Source: Moringa oleifera
Taxonomy: Eukaryota > Streptophyta > Magnoliopsida > Brassicales > Moringaceae
DNA length: 64,000 bases
Assembly (NCBI GenBank): GCA_021397835.1
Contig: JAJFZO010000034.1
Span: 2,501 to 66,500, forward strand
Reading direction: 5' to 3'
Every line of letters starts with the position of its first letter. Within the stretch, counting starts at the first letter, position 1. The position numbers and the translations under genes are program-made. Below, one piece after another: positions 1 to 11,800 of this stretch. Below the pieces are notes generated by a model, which saw only the letters and a list, made by a program, of their open reading frames with translations, searched no databases and was not told the origin of the DNA.

Positions 1-843
1 AATATAAATAATAATTATCAATAAAAATATTTATAAATATTAATTAATTTATAAATATTTTTAAAATAATTAATATAATTTAAAATTTTAATATATATAT
101 ATATATTTTAAAAATTAATATTGTATAATAAATTATAATTTTTAATAATTTTTAAAATTAATAATTTATCAATTAAATTTTATAAAAATATTTTTACTGT
201 AATTTTAATTTAATTATTTTTATGAGTTACTTATATTTTTAAGATAATGTATAATTTTTTGATAGAGTAATTTTAGATACATGATTCAAATTGATATTAA
301 AATTTCATTATGTAATTGATACAAGATAAAATAAAATCACTAACATATTATAATATTTAGTTTTTTGAATTATTATGATAATTTCACAATTGTTCAATCA
401 ATGCATCACGAGGTGTAAAATAAATCTCTTTATTTTCGATTTAATTACCATGACGATTTCATTATTATGTTATCAATTGAAAGAAATTTTATTTTTGTCA
501 TGTTCATGCAAAAATTTAAATTATATCATAAATTATAAATTATTTTTAATTTTTATATATTTTTTAAATAATAATTTTAATAATATATAATTTTATTATT
601 AATTAAATAAATCATTATTAATAATAATTTAAATAAAATAAAATTATATATTAAATATTAATCTTATTTTAAAAATCTTGTTGAGATATTCTTAATGATG
701 TAATTTTTTTAATAATACCACATATTTATTAAATTATTGATCAAAAATATCTTTAATTTAAAACTTTTTAAAAAATAATTTGTAAAAAAAATAATTTAAA
801 ATTACATCAATTTGATATAACTACATTACTGTACCAAATTGAG
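1..843. other. AT-rich intergenic DNA, no gene seen
   Basis: This stretch is dominated by A/T runs (ATTTTAAAATTAAT-type strings). The only open frames are short and low in complexity. It resembles the AT-rich repeat-derived spacers at 22.9-24.1 kb and 48.3-49.7 kb. I see no coding similarity, tRNA or clear element ends. Confidence 0.6.
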
Positions 844-970
844 ATGAATTTACTGTTTCCTGGGAGATGGGTTTCATCAATTTTTAACAGTAAAATGTCA
901 TTTTGCCGTCTCCAAAGAAGACGGCCTTATAGAATTCAAACCAGCCAGAGGGAGTTGGCAGAACTTTGGT

Positions 971-1110
971 TTCCTTTGGTGGGTCTAAACTCACACCTCC
1001 GGCACTCGGGCCTATGTTCCAGGTTATACTAAATAGCTTCTTCCTTTGTTGGGCCTACACTCACATCTCCAGCTGTTTGCCTTCTGTTGCAGGTTATCCT
1101 AAATGGCTTC
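971..1110. repeat. Two-copy 70-bp tandem repeat
   Basis: Two adjacent 70-bp units (971-1040 and 1041-1110) share TTCCTTTG at the start, a CTCACA-CTCC core and CAGGTTAT-CTAAAT-GCTTC at the end, with scattered substitutions. The array lies about 260 bp downstream of the MSRB stop codon. No function is evident. Confidence 0.75.
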
Positions 1111-1371
1111 TTCCAATGGTGCGAAGGATGGGAGGGTGATTTCAGAAACCATATAAGAAGAAATAAATCTAAAAGAGCAAAACGTTAATGGTTCCATATT
1201 TGCCAATACCAAATACTTAAGTTGGTTGATACAGGCCAAACCATCCAAGAGTACTCGCAAAATCATTTATGGCTTTATTACTCACTCATGTGAGCTTTAT
1301 AGAATGCAAAAGCCTTATTAGTAAGTAATTGTACAATGAAAAGCAGCCATTCAGCCATGAACCTCGATGTT

Positions 1372-3082
1372 TCATAGTGAAGGTGAAGAGTTTGCAGGAA
1401 CAAACTTGATTGAAACGCTGTTGACACAATGGCGCTCATCACTTGGAGTTTGGAATCCCTCTCCTTTAAAAACATGACCCAAGTGCCCCCCACAAGCAGT
1501 GCATGTAATTTCAGTTCTCCTCCCATCAGGATCAGGCTGAAAAGTTTTTCCACCCATTGTCATAATAACAACGTTCAAGAAAACTGAAAGGGAAATAAAA
1601 GAGAGAAACTCACAGAGCGTGTTATGGCTCCAGGAAATCCCTCGTAAAAGGCAGGCCAACCACAGCCAGAGTTGAACTTTGTAGTTGACTTGTAAAGCGG
1701 TGTCCCACAACCAGCACAATTGTAAATTCCTTCAGCAAAAAACTTGTCATATTCACCAGAGCCTCGCATCCTGTAGATTATCCAAACTTCCAAGTTTGAT
1801 CCCAGATTAAGCTCGTATAATAACGGGATAAGATCAAATCCACATACCAAGAATAGGTTTAATGGTGACATAATAGAATTCCTTAACATCTATGAAACTG
1901 TTCCGTGCAGCACTTAACAGGAGGCTGATCAACCAATTGATCAACAAAGTCTTAGAACATCTGTAACTGAATAATTACATTGAGCTCTGGTTCTAAAAAT
2001 ACCTTGGGGCACAACTCAGACCAAAGAAAATCTGAGACAAACCATTGCTCATGCAGACAGACCAGCACCCCCTTTTTTTCAACATTAAGCTATTAATTTA
2101 CTCAAATTCTCATGAAACAGAACTCCTATAGATACAATATCTGTATGTTGTCATTAAGACCTGCTTGGATATCGCGCACACACCTGTATAGATTCGGTAA
2201 CACTCACTTTTTGGGACAATGAGAAAAAAGGCTAATTCAAACTTACAGGCAGCTCTCTCTCTGCATCTCTCTCTTGTGCCTCCCTCCCCAGATCTTATTT
2301 AGAATGATTACAAACACTATCAATCTCAATTTGTCCAAAACACAAGAAACAGGATGAACTACTGCCTGCTCAACACTTAGCATAGAGATAAAATTCTGTC
2401 ATGCCCACAGTTGCCTCGTGCAAATGCATACTCTACTTAGTTATAGCAGCTGCATTATTAAGCAAGTAATTAGATAAAGATTACCAACATGAATACCGGT
2501 CCAAACTGATGATGATTGCAGAAAGGGCTGAGAGACCAATTGTTGGAGGGGATAAGTGCATCACAAATCATAAGACAGGCTACAGAATTACACTGATCAA
2601 ATTTCAGACACACGAACAGGTAGAGAGAGGGGAAGAGAAAAAAAAAATCTTTAATAGAAATGAACAGACAATAGTGTTGGAGATTCATCACTGCCGTCTT
2701 AAAGAAAACAGTTAAGACTGTACAGAGAAATCAACTTAATCATGCATAAATCACATATACAAGCTTACTTTCCAACCGCTTAGAACTTCAAAACAATAAC
2801 CCATCAAAAAACAGGATAATCAAACTGAAAGTAAAACAAAGAAAAAAATTAATCTCTGAATTAAAACAAAAGAAACAAAAAAAAATGCAGTCAAAAGGAA
2901 CTAAACTGAAGCAAAGATCAACAATCAATAAGACCAAAGTGAAGTGAAAATGTAGGAAATTCAAAGAGGGAGAAGACGTGGGTTTACTCTGTTCCTTTCT
3001 CCCGTAAAATCCGAAACTGTTCGGGGGATAGAATAGCTCGCCATTCTTCCTCTGTTTTTCCGACGTTATTTGCTGCAGCCAT
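1372..3082 (-). CDS. MSRB: Peptide-methionine (R)-S-oxide reductase B, cytosolic type
   Basis: The enzyme reduces methionine-R-sulfoxide in proteins back to methionine. The three-exon model is 3082-2988, 1770-1614 and 1536-1372. The junctions join in phase and give 138 aa, the usual size of cytosolic plant MSRBs. The start MAAANNV is followed by a conserved lead-in ([20 protein letters not shown]). Visible family motifs are the two zinc-binding CxxC pairs (CAGC and CTACGGH), [17 protein letters not shown] and the catalytic Cys in RHCVNS. No transit peptide is apparent, which suggests cytosol or nucleus. It is transcribed divergently from SAC3B. An ATG-less upstream extension in another frame was not used, because it would not join the conserved exon 1. 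Intron 1 is about 1.2 kb. The family is certain; assignment to one MSRB paralogue is not. Confidence 0.93.
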
Positions 3083-3720
3083 GGCCACAGGTTTGCCACT
3101 GCACTAACCTGTTCCCACTGACTAGTTTTTATGGGAAAGTGAGATGCTTTAGCTTTAAATGTAGATTTTGGTAGAAAGATGAAGGGTGACGGAAAATGGG
3201 AAAAAGGGCACGAAGCTTGACATTATCGCAAGCTGTAAGTCGGGAAGTATGGGGCCTTTAGGTTGGGCTTGATGTCAAGTAATGGATTCCTCCAAGGTCC
3301 ATAAGCCGCAAAAAGTTAGGAAAATTACTAATGTTAGGGTGTTGATAGTAAAATGAAAAAGTAGCAAACGCGGAAAAAGAGCAGAAAGTACACAAAAATG
3401 AAAAACAGTAAAAAAAAAGGAGAGAAGATGAAACGTCAACGTTTAATGTTCTTCCATTTTCGATTGGGGAAAGGCTCAAGTTCTGGCCAAGGCTGTCTGT
3501 CTCTCTCTGCTTGTCTCGCCTGATTCAAAACTCCGACTGATGAAGGAGTGAGCTGCAAAAACTGAGAAAGGCAACAAGTAATGCCTTAAAAGAAGAAAGA
3601 AGCAAAAGAAGAGGATGAGAATCCTGTTTTTTCCTGTCTCGTATGTTTGCCTATAGAGTTATTGTATATTTAGGAGTGCGTTGTTAAGAAGAAGAAGAGC
3701 AGCAATAAGGAAGAAGAGGG
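3083..3720. promoter_or_regulatory. Shared intergenic region between divergent MSRB and SAC3B
   Basis: Only 638 bp separate the two start codons, so both 5' leaders and promoters must lie here. The middle is purine-rich on the plus strand (A/G runs at about 3350-3440 and 3540-3720). I cannot place a TATA box or transcription start with confidence. Calling it a bidirectional promoter is inferred from the gene geometry. Confidence 0.55.
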
Positions 3721-3834
3721 ATGGCTTTCTCGGGATTTGGGAAGGACTCAGGGCCTAACTCGGCATCAGCACTGGCTTCCACACCTTTTGGTCATTTCCC
3801 TCGCCCTCCTTCGCCTTCTCCATCTACCAGGCAC

Positions 3835-3888
<54 letters not shown>

Positions 3889-6800
3889 ATGAGATAATAT
3901 ATGTATGTGCGTGTAAGGATTCCTAAATATACTGGAAGAAAGTTCAAAAAATTTCGAATTTTAGCGTTTTTTTTTTTTGTTGTAGGGGTATTCTTTTGAG
4001 GGTATAGGATTCTTAAGAAAGATAGCAATGTTTGAAGGATACTTGGACAGCAAAAAGCCAGTTGTTTGTTGAATAGGGATCACATTATGGACCTAATTTT
4101 CCGGGTTTGATAATTTATGAGAAAGGAAAGAAGTAATATATGTATACAAGAAGAATAGCTATGCGATTTGTGATGAGATGTTAGTTATATTTCTTTTGAC
4201 ATAAGTGCATTCAAGTATGGTTATGGCAAACTTTCAAGATTCTTGTTGAAACATATAATCCTGACTATGCTATGTCTGATACCCAATAATAGGTGTTGAA
4301 TTTCTCATCAAAATAGTCATTCTTTGATGTATTCATCAACTTATTTTTAAAGGATTCTTGTTCTATTTTGATTCCTTTGTGCATATGTGTTGTTGGGGGA
4401 GGGTTCTGTCTTTATCTATCTGCCAGGGTTTCTGGTGGTAAAGCTTCTAGGTATCTGTTTGTGTGTTAATATCAATTTGCCAATAAAGAGCCGTAAGTTA
4501 CCATCCTGGTTATGCATGAAGAGACCTGTTTATACTGTACCTTAGAGAACTTATGGATGCTCTTTTGATCATAGAGTACCTGAAGCTGTAGAGACAGTGT
4601 CATCACGTTCTTGGCCTTTTCCACACTCCAGGCCTTTCGTGAGACCTTTCCAATCTACTGGAGCTCAAAGGTCAGTATCCACTTTAAGTTTTTGCCTCAT
4701 GCTTCATTATGTAAACTAGTTCCTCTTAGCAATGTGCTGCTTTCGGATTTAGTTCTGGTAAAAATGGAAATACAGTTGTGATGCTGATATGCAAATGCTG
4801 GAATGTTTGCTTGCTTGCTTGATTACGAATGTGCTTGTGCACACACAGTAGGGTGGTCAGACATGATGGAGACACTAATATAAGGGTAGTTCTGACCATG
4901 GCATGGCTTGCCCCAAAAGATTAAGAAGAGATACTAGTAAGTTGCCTAGAGATCTTTCAGATTGAAGCCTGGCAGACTGAGCTTGTAGAAAAACCATATT
5001 CTTGATGTTTTCACCATTCTACCTTTAGATATTAGATTGGTCATGCATTCACAATGTGTTTTCTTTCCTTGCCTCTGGTTTTTAGGAAAACATTTTGGAG
5101 TTTATGTAAATAACTAGGAGATCTAGAACTTGTTAATGCTATTTATTATTTGATAATAGGGGACTGGAAGCTGTGGACAGAGTGCCATCACCCCCTTTGG
5201 CTTTTCAGAACACCAGGCCTTCCATGAGACCTCACCAATCTGTTGAAGTTCGAAGGTGAAAATCCACTTGTAGCTTTATTCCTTTCTATTCCTTATGACA
5301 TTCTTCAAACTTTTTCCTCCCACCAGTAGCTCTGCTTTCAGGAATTGCTCCTGGAAATGGCAATGTTGTTAACGATACATGCGCGCACAAGAACTGATGC
5401 ATCCTTCTTGATTTGTTTTTGAACATATGCACATGCATGCAGACACATGCTTAGATGATGTAGATGCTTATACTCTGTTACTGCTAAAAAAAAACAAATC
5501 ATTATGCAGATGCTATTATAAAGATAGTGGTTACAATAGGATGACTTGTTGCAGAAGATTAGATCAAAACTCATAAGTTGCCTAGATAACTCCTATTTGA
5601 TGATTGGCAAACTGAGCTCTCAGAAAAGTCTAATCTTGACTGTGCACTGTCCTTGAGTTTTGGAGTGTGATTATGCATCTGTCAATTGGTTCTTTTCCCC
5701 ACTTTTAAATATGGTAATTGGAAACAATAGTGGATTTATTCTAATAATACGAGAAACTTCTGCATGTTCTTTTGAACACAGGGGACCTGAAGCGGTGGAA
5801 AGAGTGTTGTCACCTCCTTTGGCTTTTGAAAACTCCATTCCTGCTGTGAGAGCTTATCAACCAACTGGAGTTCAGAGGTTAAAATTCATGTGTCTGAGGT
5901 TTTATTCTTATTTTCTTACGTTTAAAAAGCTTTTAGAAGTATCTGGGGTAAATGGCAATGCTGTCAATGACACATACTCAGTTGCACACACCTGCGGTCA
6001 TCATTGTTTACTTGTATGCTTAACATGCACATACACACATGTGTAGACATTATACCAATAGTATTATGGCAATAGTAGTTATCATGGGATGACTTCGCCA
6101 AAAGATTAGTAGGATCTAATTTTCTTTCAGAATTCCCTTTCTGAAAGCTAGCAGAAAGTATATAAATATCCTAACATTGGCTTTCAGATCCCTTCTTCAC
6201 TGAATTACCAGTTTGATTACTGGAACGATGCCTTTTTGTTCCTCTATCTGGTAGTGAAGGAAAACTTAACAAATTTTATTCTATCAATAGGAGGCCTGAA
6301 GCTCCACAGAGATTGCAATCGGTTCCTTTCACCGTTGATAGGATTCATTCTGCTGCTAGTCCTCCTTACTCATCTGTGGGACTTCATAGGTGAGAGCCAG
6401 TAGCCACCAGCAACTTGTGGTCTTATCTTTTCCTTATATCATTTTAATATTCTCTCTGATTTGGTTTGAATAATTATTTTAAGTTGCTTTCTTGTCATTC
6501 TTGCAGTTATATGCATGTAATAAAGTCTAGTATGGTGTGATTTCAGAACATCAGATGCTATTTAACATAAAACAGTGTATTGATAGCTCTTATTTTCTCC
6601 CAGGCCTGTACAATCTCCTCCTAGATGGGTTGATGGGCAAGGATCTTCAATAAAAGATTTTGATGCCAAAAGTCATGAGGGGACTTCTGCTGTTACATCA
6701 TTTGTTGCTTCACGTAATTCAGCGACCAGCGTTACTGCTAGGGTTGCTCGATTTCAAGATCTGAAGAAAACCAGGTCACCTCCTTCGTGGTCTATAGATG

Positions 6801-8815
6801 GAGATGTTTCAAGGAATCTCACTCAAACTTTGCCACAAAGGTAATTTCTTTCTATCTAATTTCAGTATTCTTTAGGCATCATGCATTATTTTTTTTTTCT
6901 TGATTACTTAAGTGAGAACTGAGAAAGTATTGATGCTGGTACATTTTCATTTAGTCCCTGCTCTAGAAACGTATTTTACTTTGACAATTTTATAGGGCTC
7001 CCTTAGTTCCAGTTTCAGTTTTTGAAGTTGGTTCTCATTGTCATTGTTTGTTGAACAAGATGATCTCTAGATTCACCAAGGATATAACCTGATTGTGCAA
7101 ATTAGAATAGGATTTATCTAACCAACCAAAACTAATTTGGCGTTGAGGCATAGTTGAGTCGAGTTAATGATTTTGCTTTCATGATTATATCATGGCAGCT
7201 AGGGAGTTAAAATACATGCTGGCAATTCCCTTCAGATTATGCTTTTGGGACAATTGGCTGCCCAAGTATCTTTAGTTGGTATCTTGAAGTCAATCTTATT
7301 CTCAATTTACATGGTTTGTTGGTTCATTAAATTTCATTGTGTAAAAGAGGCTGAATGTGAAATGTCCATCCCTTAGATCCAATCAGCACTCTCAACTATC
7401 TAGAAGCTATGTATGCAATTATGATCTAGAGACTATGATTTCGTCAACACTTGGACAGCTTATTGATAGTACGTATGTGGGGTCACTCATAGGAGGGGTA
7501 GTAGAGGCAAGGATTTACACTGCACAGTATTTATATCTATGGTTATCATATTCTTGTTTGTTTACTGGAATGCCTTAAGTGCAATTTACTCGCATCTTTT
7601 TTGCAGCTTTTCTCTCATCCTTGCATCTCTCCCAATGTTTCTAGCATAAGTTTACGTTAATACTCATTGTTTAAAATATATTTTTTAGGTTATTTAATGC
7701 ATTTGACTCCAAATTTGCTTTCCAGTAGCTGTATTTTCTTGTTGAAGAACATGGTTCCTTGGTTCCTCCAAGAACACCATCACCCCCATCAGCTTTGAAG
7801 ACTGTCATTCTGTTGAGGAATTTCTCCTCTCTCCCTCTCTCTCTCCCCCCTCCCCCTTCCCCCCAAAAAAGAAACTTCCTGCCATCTGTCAGCATTTGCA
7901 TGTCTAAATGGGCATGTTTCTGCACTTATATGGGTGTCTGTGTATCATGTTTGAGTTTATAATGGCTGATCTTCTAAGATTACTTCCTTTTGTGGCTGTT
8001 CTTTTAACTATAGGTAGCCCCATACAGCCATGTATTTGTTTGTGGTGCGTAGGACCCATGTGTCGAGTTTAAAGCTTGGATGCAAGTAAAGTTGGACTCT
8101 TTATGTTTTCATGGTAGTTTATTGTATACCAATTATGATAAAGAATATTCCTGATAAAAAAATGATGAAAAATAATATTTCTAGTATGCTTCATTATTTA
8201 CTGACAAGTATTGCTACTTCAGATGCATACTTGTTGTGTGTAAATTTGTTTTTCCAGCTGGCTTGTATGAGTTGCTATCTCTTGAAAATTCCATTGTTTG
8301 TTTCACAGGCCATCTTTATCATTTGCTCAGAATAATCGTGCCAAGTTGCCTGGCAGTCATTCCAACTTCTTGGCTCATCAAGATCTGTCCTCCGTCTCCC
8401 CTTACATAAGTGCTTATGATTCTGAAAGGAGTCTCTCACATGAAGTAACTGATGTAGAAGCCCCAAAAAGATCAATGTCCCCACCTGTACAATCAATGAA
8501 TGAAGTTTTCCAGGATAACCAAAAGTTTGCTCAGAATTACTCTGAAAGGTATACCAGCCTCAGCAGATTGTAAAATCTATATGCTTTGTCTTTTTTATTC
8601 CCCTGAGATAATTATCTAAGAGCCATTACATTGGCACAATTTGTGTACGAGGGTAAAAAGAATTTGTATTGTTTTCTATATCTGAAGAAAATATTGACCA
8701 TGAAGTTGTTTAAGGACATGGTGATGGGGCTTGAGTTTCTGAACTTGTTAGGATGAGAACTCTATGCTTTATCTGTAGAACAAACAAGAGTTCCGCAACC
8801 CTCACCCGCACCCCG

Positions 8816-8852
<37 letters not shown>

Positions 8853-11800
8853 CGAAAGTTCTTTCTCCTTATTAGAGTCAAGGTCAGTTACACCTCAGTC
8901 CCAAGCTTCAAACGTTTAGAAACCTCAAATTTCTTCACTAGGGAGGATATGCATTATATTTTTAGGATAGCCAAATATCAATATTTTCTTGTGAAAATTA
9001 AAAAAAGAAGACATTCTTATACAACATAATAGGAATTGGAGCAGTAGGATGTAGTAGGTTGGCATTTATCATTGGCTAGTAGGAAATTGGATGCATATGA
9101 ACACTGTTATTTCTTTATCATCATCAAGCTTTTTATGATGTAAGCCCCTCAAAGAATATTTTCTCCTATGTGGTAAGTGAGCCTGTTATGTGCTTCTTTT
9201 GCCAGGCCTTTGGCATTTCCTCCTAGGTTCAATACCAGATCAAACGTTCTTCTCAGCAACTCTGATTCTCAAGTTCCTGAGGGGTCCCTTCCATCTGCAG
9301 GCAATTTTGTTGCTGCTCCAACTAGGCCCAACAGCTTCTCAGTTCCAAAAAGGACAAGGTCTCCTCCTTTACTTTCCACTGAAGAAATTTCCAAGGGAAA
9401 CATTGGATCCTCTCAAGATGAAACCGAACGGTAAATTGTTGACTGCATTGACTCTGTTTGTGATCTGTATGTCAAGATTCCTTATAATCTTTTAAAATCT
9501 TGCCTTAATAATTTATAGAGACACGCAAGCAAAAGCAAAGCGGTTGACTCGCTTCAAGAATGAATTAAGTGAAACTGTGCCTCTCAGTCTCACTGACACT
9601 TCAGATAAAAAGTTTTCTGCTAATAGATATCAGCAGTCTCTGGTGGAGAGACAAACATTTGCTGGGCAACATTCTACAGAATCAACAAAGAAGATTCCCA
9701 ATGGCTATGGAGTATCTGATTATGAAGGCTTGGAAACATCCACTGTTATTATTGGGTTATGCCCAGATATGTGTCCTGGTATGAGTCAACTTCTAAATCT
9801 AGGAGCAAGCTTGTGTGTAGAATGGTATTCTAAAGTTCAGGTCTGATTTAGTTTTGAGTTCCTCAGTGATAAAGAAATTTTGACCAACATAGATGTGCAA
9901 CATGCCATGTAATCCTTTGGTATCTTAAAGAAAGTGGCTTTCTTTAGTGCATAGTAGTGAGATGAGTGAAAATGTCTTTTCCTGTTTTTTGCTGTGGTTT
10001 TCAGAGTCAGAAAGGGGAGAGCGAGAAAGGAAAGGGGATCTTGACCAGTATGAACGCTTGGAGGGGGATAGAAATCAAACCAACAAATACCTTGCCGTTA
10101 AGAAGGTAATCTTTGCATCACATGTATTTTGTCCGTCAGCTGAGCCGAAGTCAATTAAGACTTGATTCTTTCAGAAAAAATTTAGTCCATGCTTCATTTT
10201 TCACTTGTAATGTGGATGCTCATATACTTTTCTCACAGTACACTAGGACAGCTGAGAGGGAAGCAAATTTGATACGACCCATGCCAATCCTCCAAAAGAC
10301 AATTGATTATCTGCTCAATCTGCTAGATCAGCCTTATGATGACAGGTTTCTCAGCATGTATAACTTTTTATGGGACCGGATGAGAGCCATTCGAATGGAC
10401 CTGAGGATGCAGCATATTTTTGACCAAGGGGCTATAACCATGCTAGAGCAAATGGTTTGTCTTTGTCAAAGTAATATTTGTTTTAAATAGATGGCTTTTC
10501 TCATCTTGAATATTTTAAAAATGTAATTTTACATACTTGGCTCCAAATAAATGGTTGGGGTGGATGCTTCTCATTGAGGTAGCATGCTAGTGCATACATG
10601 GAAACCTTTTGGACTGATTATTAATATGAGCTCCATATGAATTTTTGCTGAGAAATTGAACCTTTTGGGCTCTTAACTAATTGAGTTGATAATGGTATTC
10701 TGCTGGTTATACCTTTGTTTAGTATTTTAGGAGCATTATATATTTGATTGTTGATCTGATCAAGTTCTTGGATATTGACCTGTAGCATGTATTGACTCTT
10801 TCCATTCTGGTTGAAATTTAGTTCTTTTTGGAGGCAAGGAATAACAACATGCATGCACAGAAAATGTTTGCTATAAGCTTATAATTGTATGGTGGCTAGA
10901 TTTTACTTGAAAGCTGTTTAAGTTTTTGGGTGGGGCATATCGAACACCTTCTTTCCTTGATCCTTGATTTTTTAAACTTTTCTTCATGTTTATGAGGCAT
11001 AAGTTCTGCACTGTTGCATTGGGATAGGAGATATGTGCCACAAGCATGATAGTTGATTTGATAGTCTAAACTTTGCTGATTGCCCTGATGTCAGATAAGG
11101 CTTCACATAATTGCCATGCATGAATTATGTGAGTACACTAAAGGAGAGGGCTTTGTGGAGGGGTTTGATGCGCACCTCAATATTGAACAGATGAACAAAA
11201 CATCGGTTGAGTTGTTTCAAATGTATGATGATCACAGAAAGAAAGGAATAAATGTCCCAACAGAAAAGGAATTTCGAGGCTATTATGCGCTTCTCAAACT
11301 TGACAAGCATCCTGGTTATAAAGTAAGTCATCCGTAACATAACTTTATTGTACAGGTTTCAGTTGACATTTTATTCGAAATAAGCTATGCCTGTTAGGTT
11401 GAACCTGCAGAGCTTTCACTCGATCTTGCAAAGATGATCCCGGAGATGAGACAAACTCCAGAAGTGATTTTTGCACGAGATGTGGCAAGGTTGTCCCTTC
11501 TCTCCAAAGTTTATGTGGAGGTTACATGTGCTTGGATTTGATCTAATAATTGAAATGATTTGTACCTACAGAGCTTGCAGAACTGTTAATTTCATTGGCT
11601 TCTTTCGCCTTGCAAGGAAAGCAAGTTACCTTCAAGCATGCCTCATGCATGCTCATTTTGCCAAGGTATTTGGGAGTATTGTTTATGGTACTTAGAGTAG
11701 GTCATTGTATGTAGGTCATTGTATGATGAGCTTGGTCTTTAGTTTTCAGATAGCATAGCCTTCTTCATCTGTCACTGTTCCATTGGTTGGTAAAAATAGT

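Noticed and set aside
2788..3099. Alternative minus-strand frame starting MANLWPW over MSRB exon 1
   Set aside because: It is in a different frame from the conserved MSRB exon 1 and continues into the intron. The ATG at 3082 gives the conserved protein.
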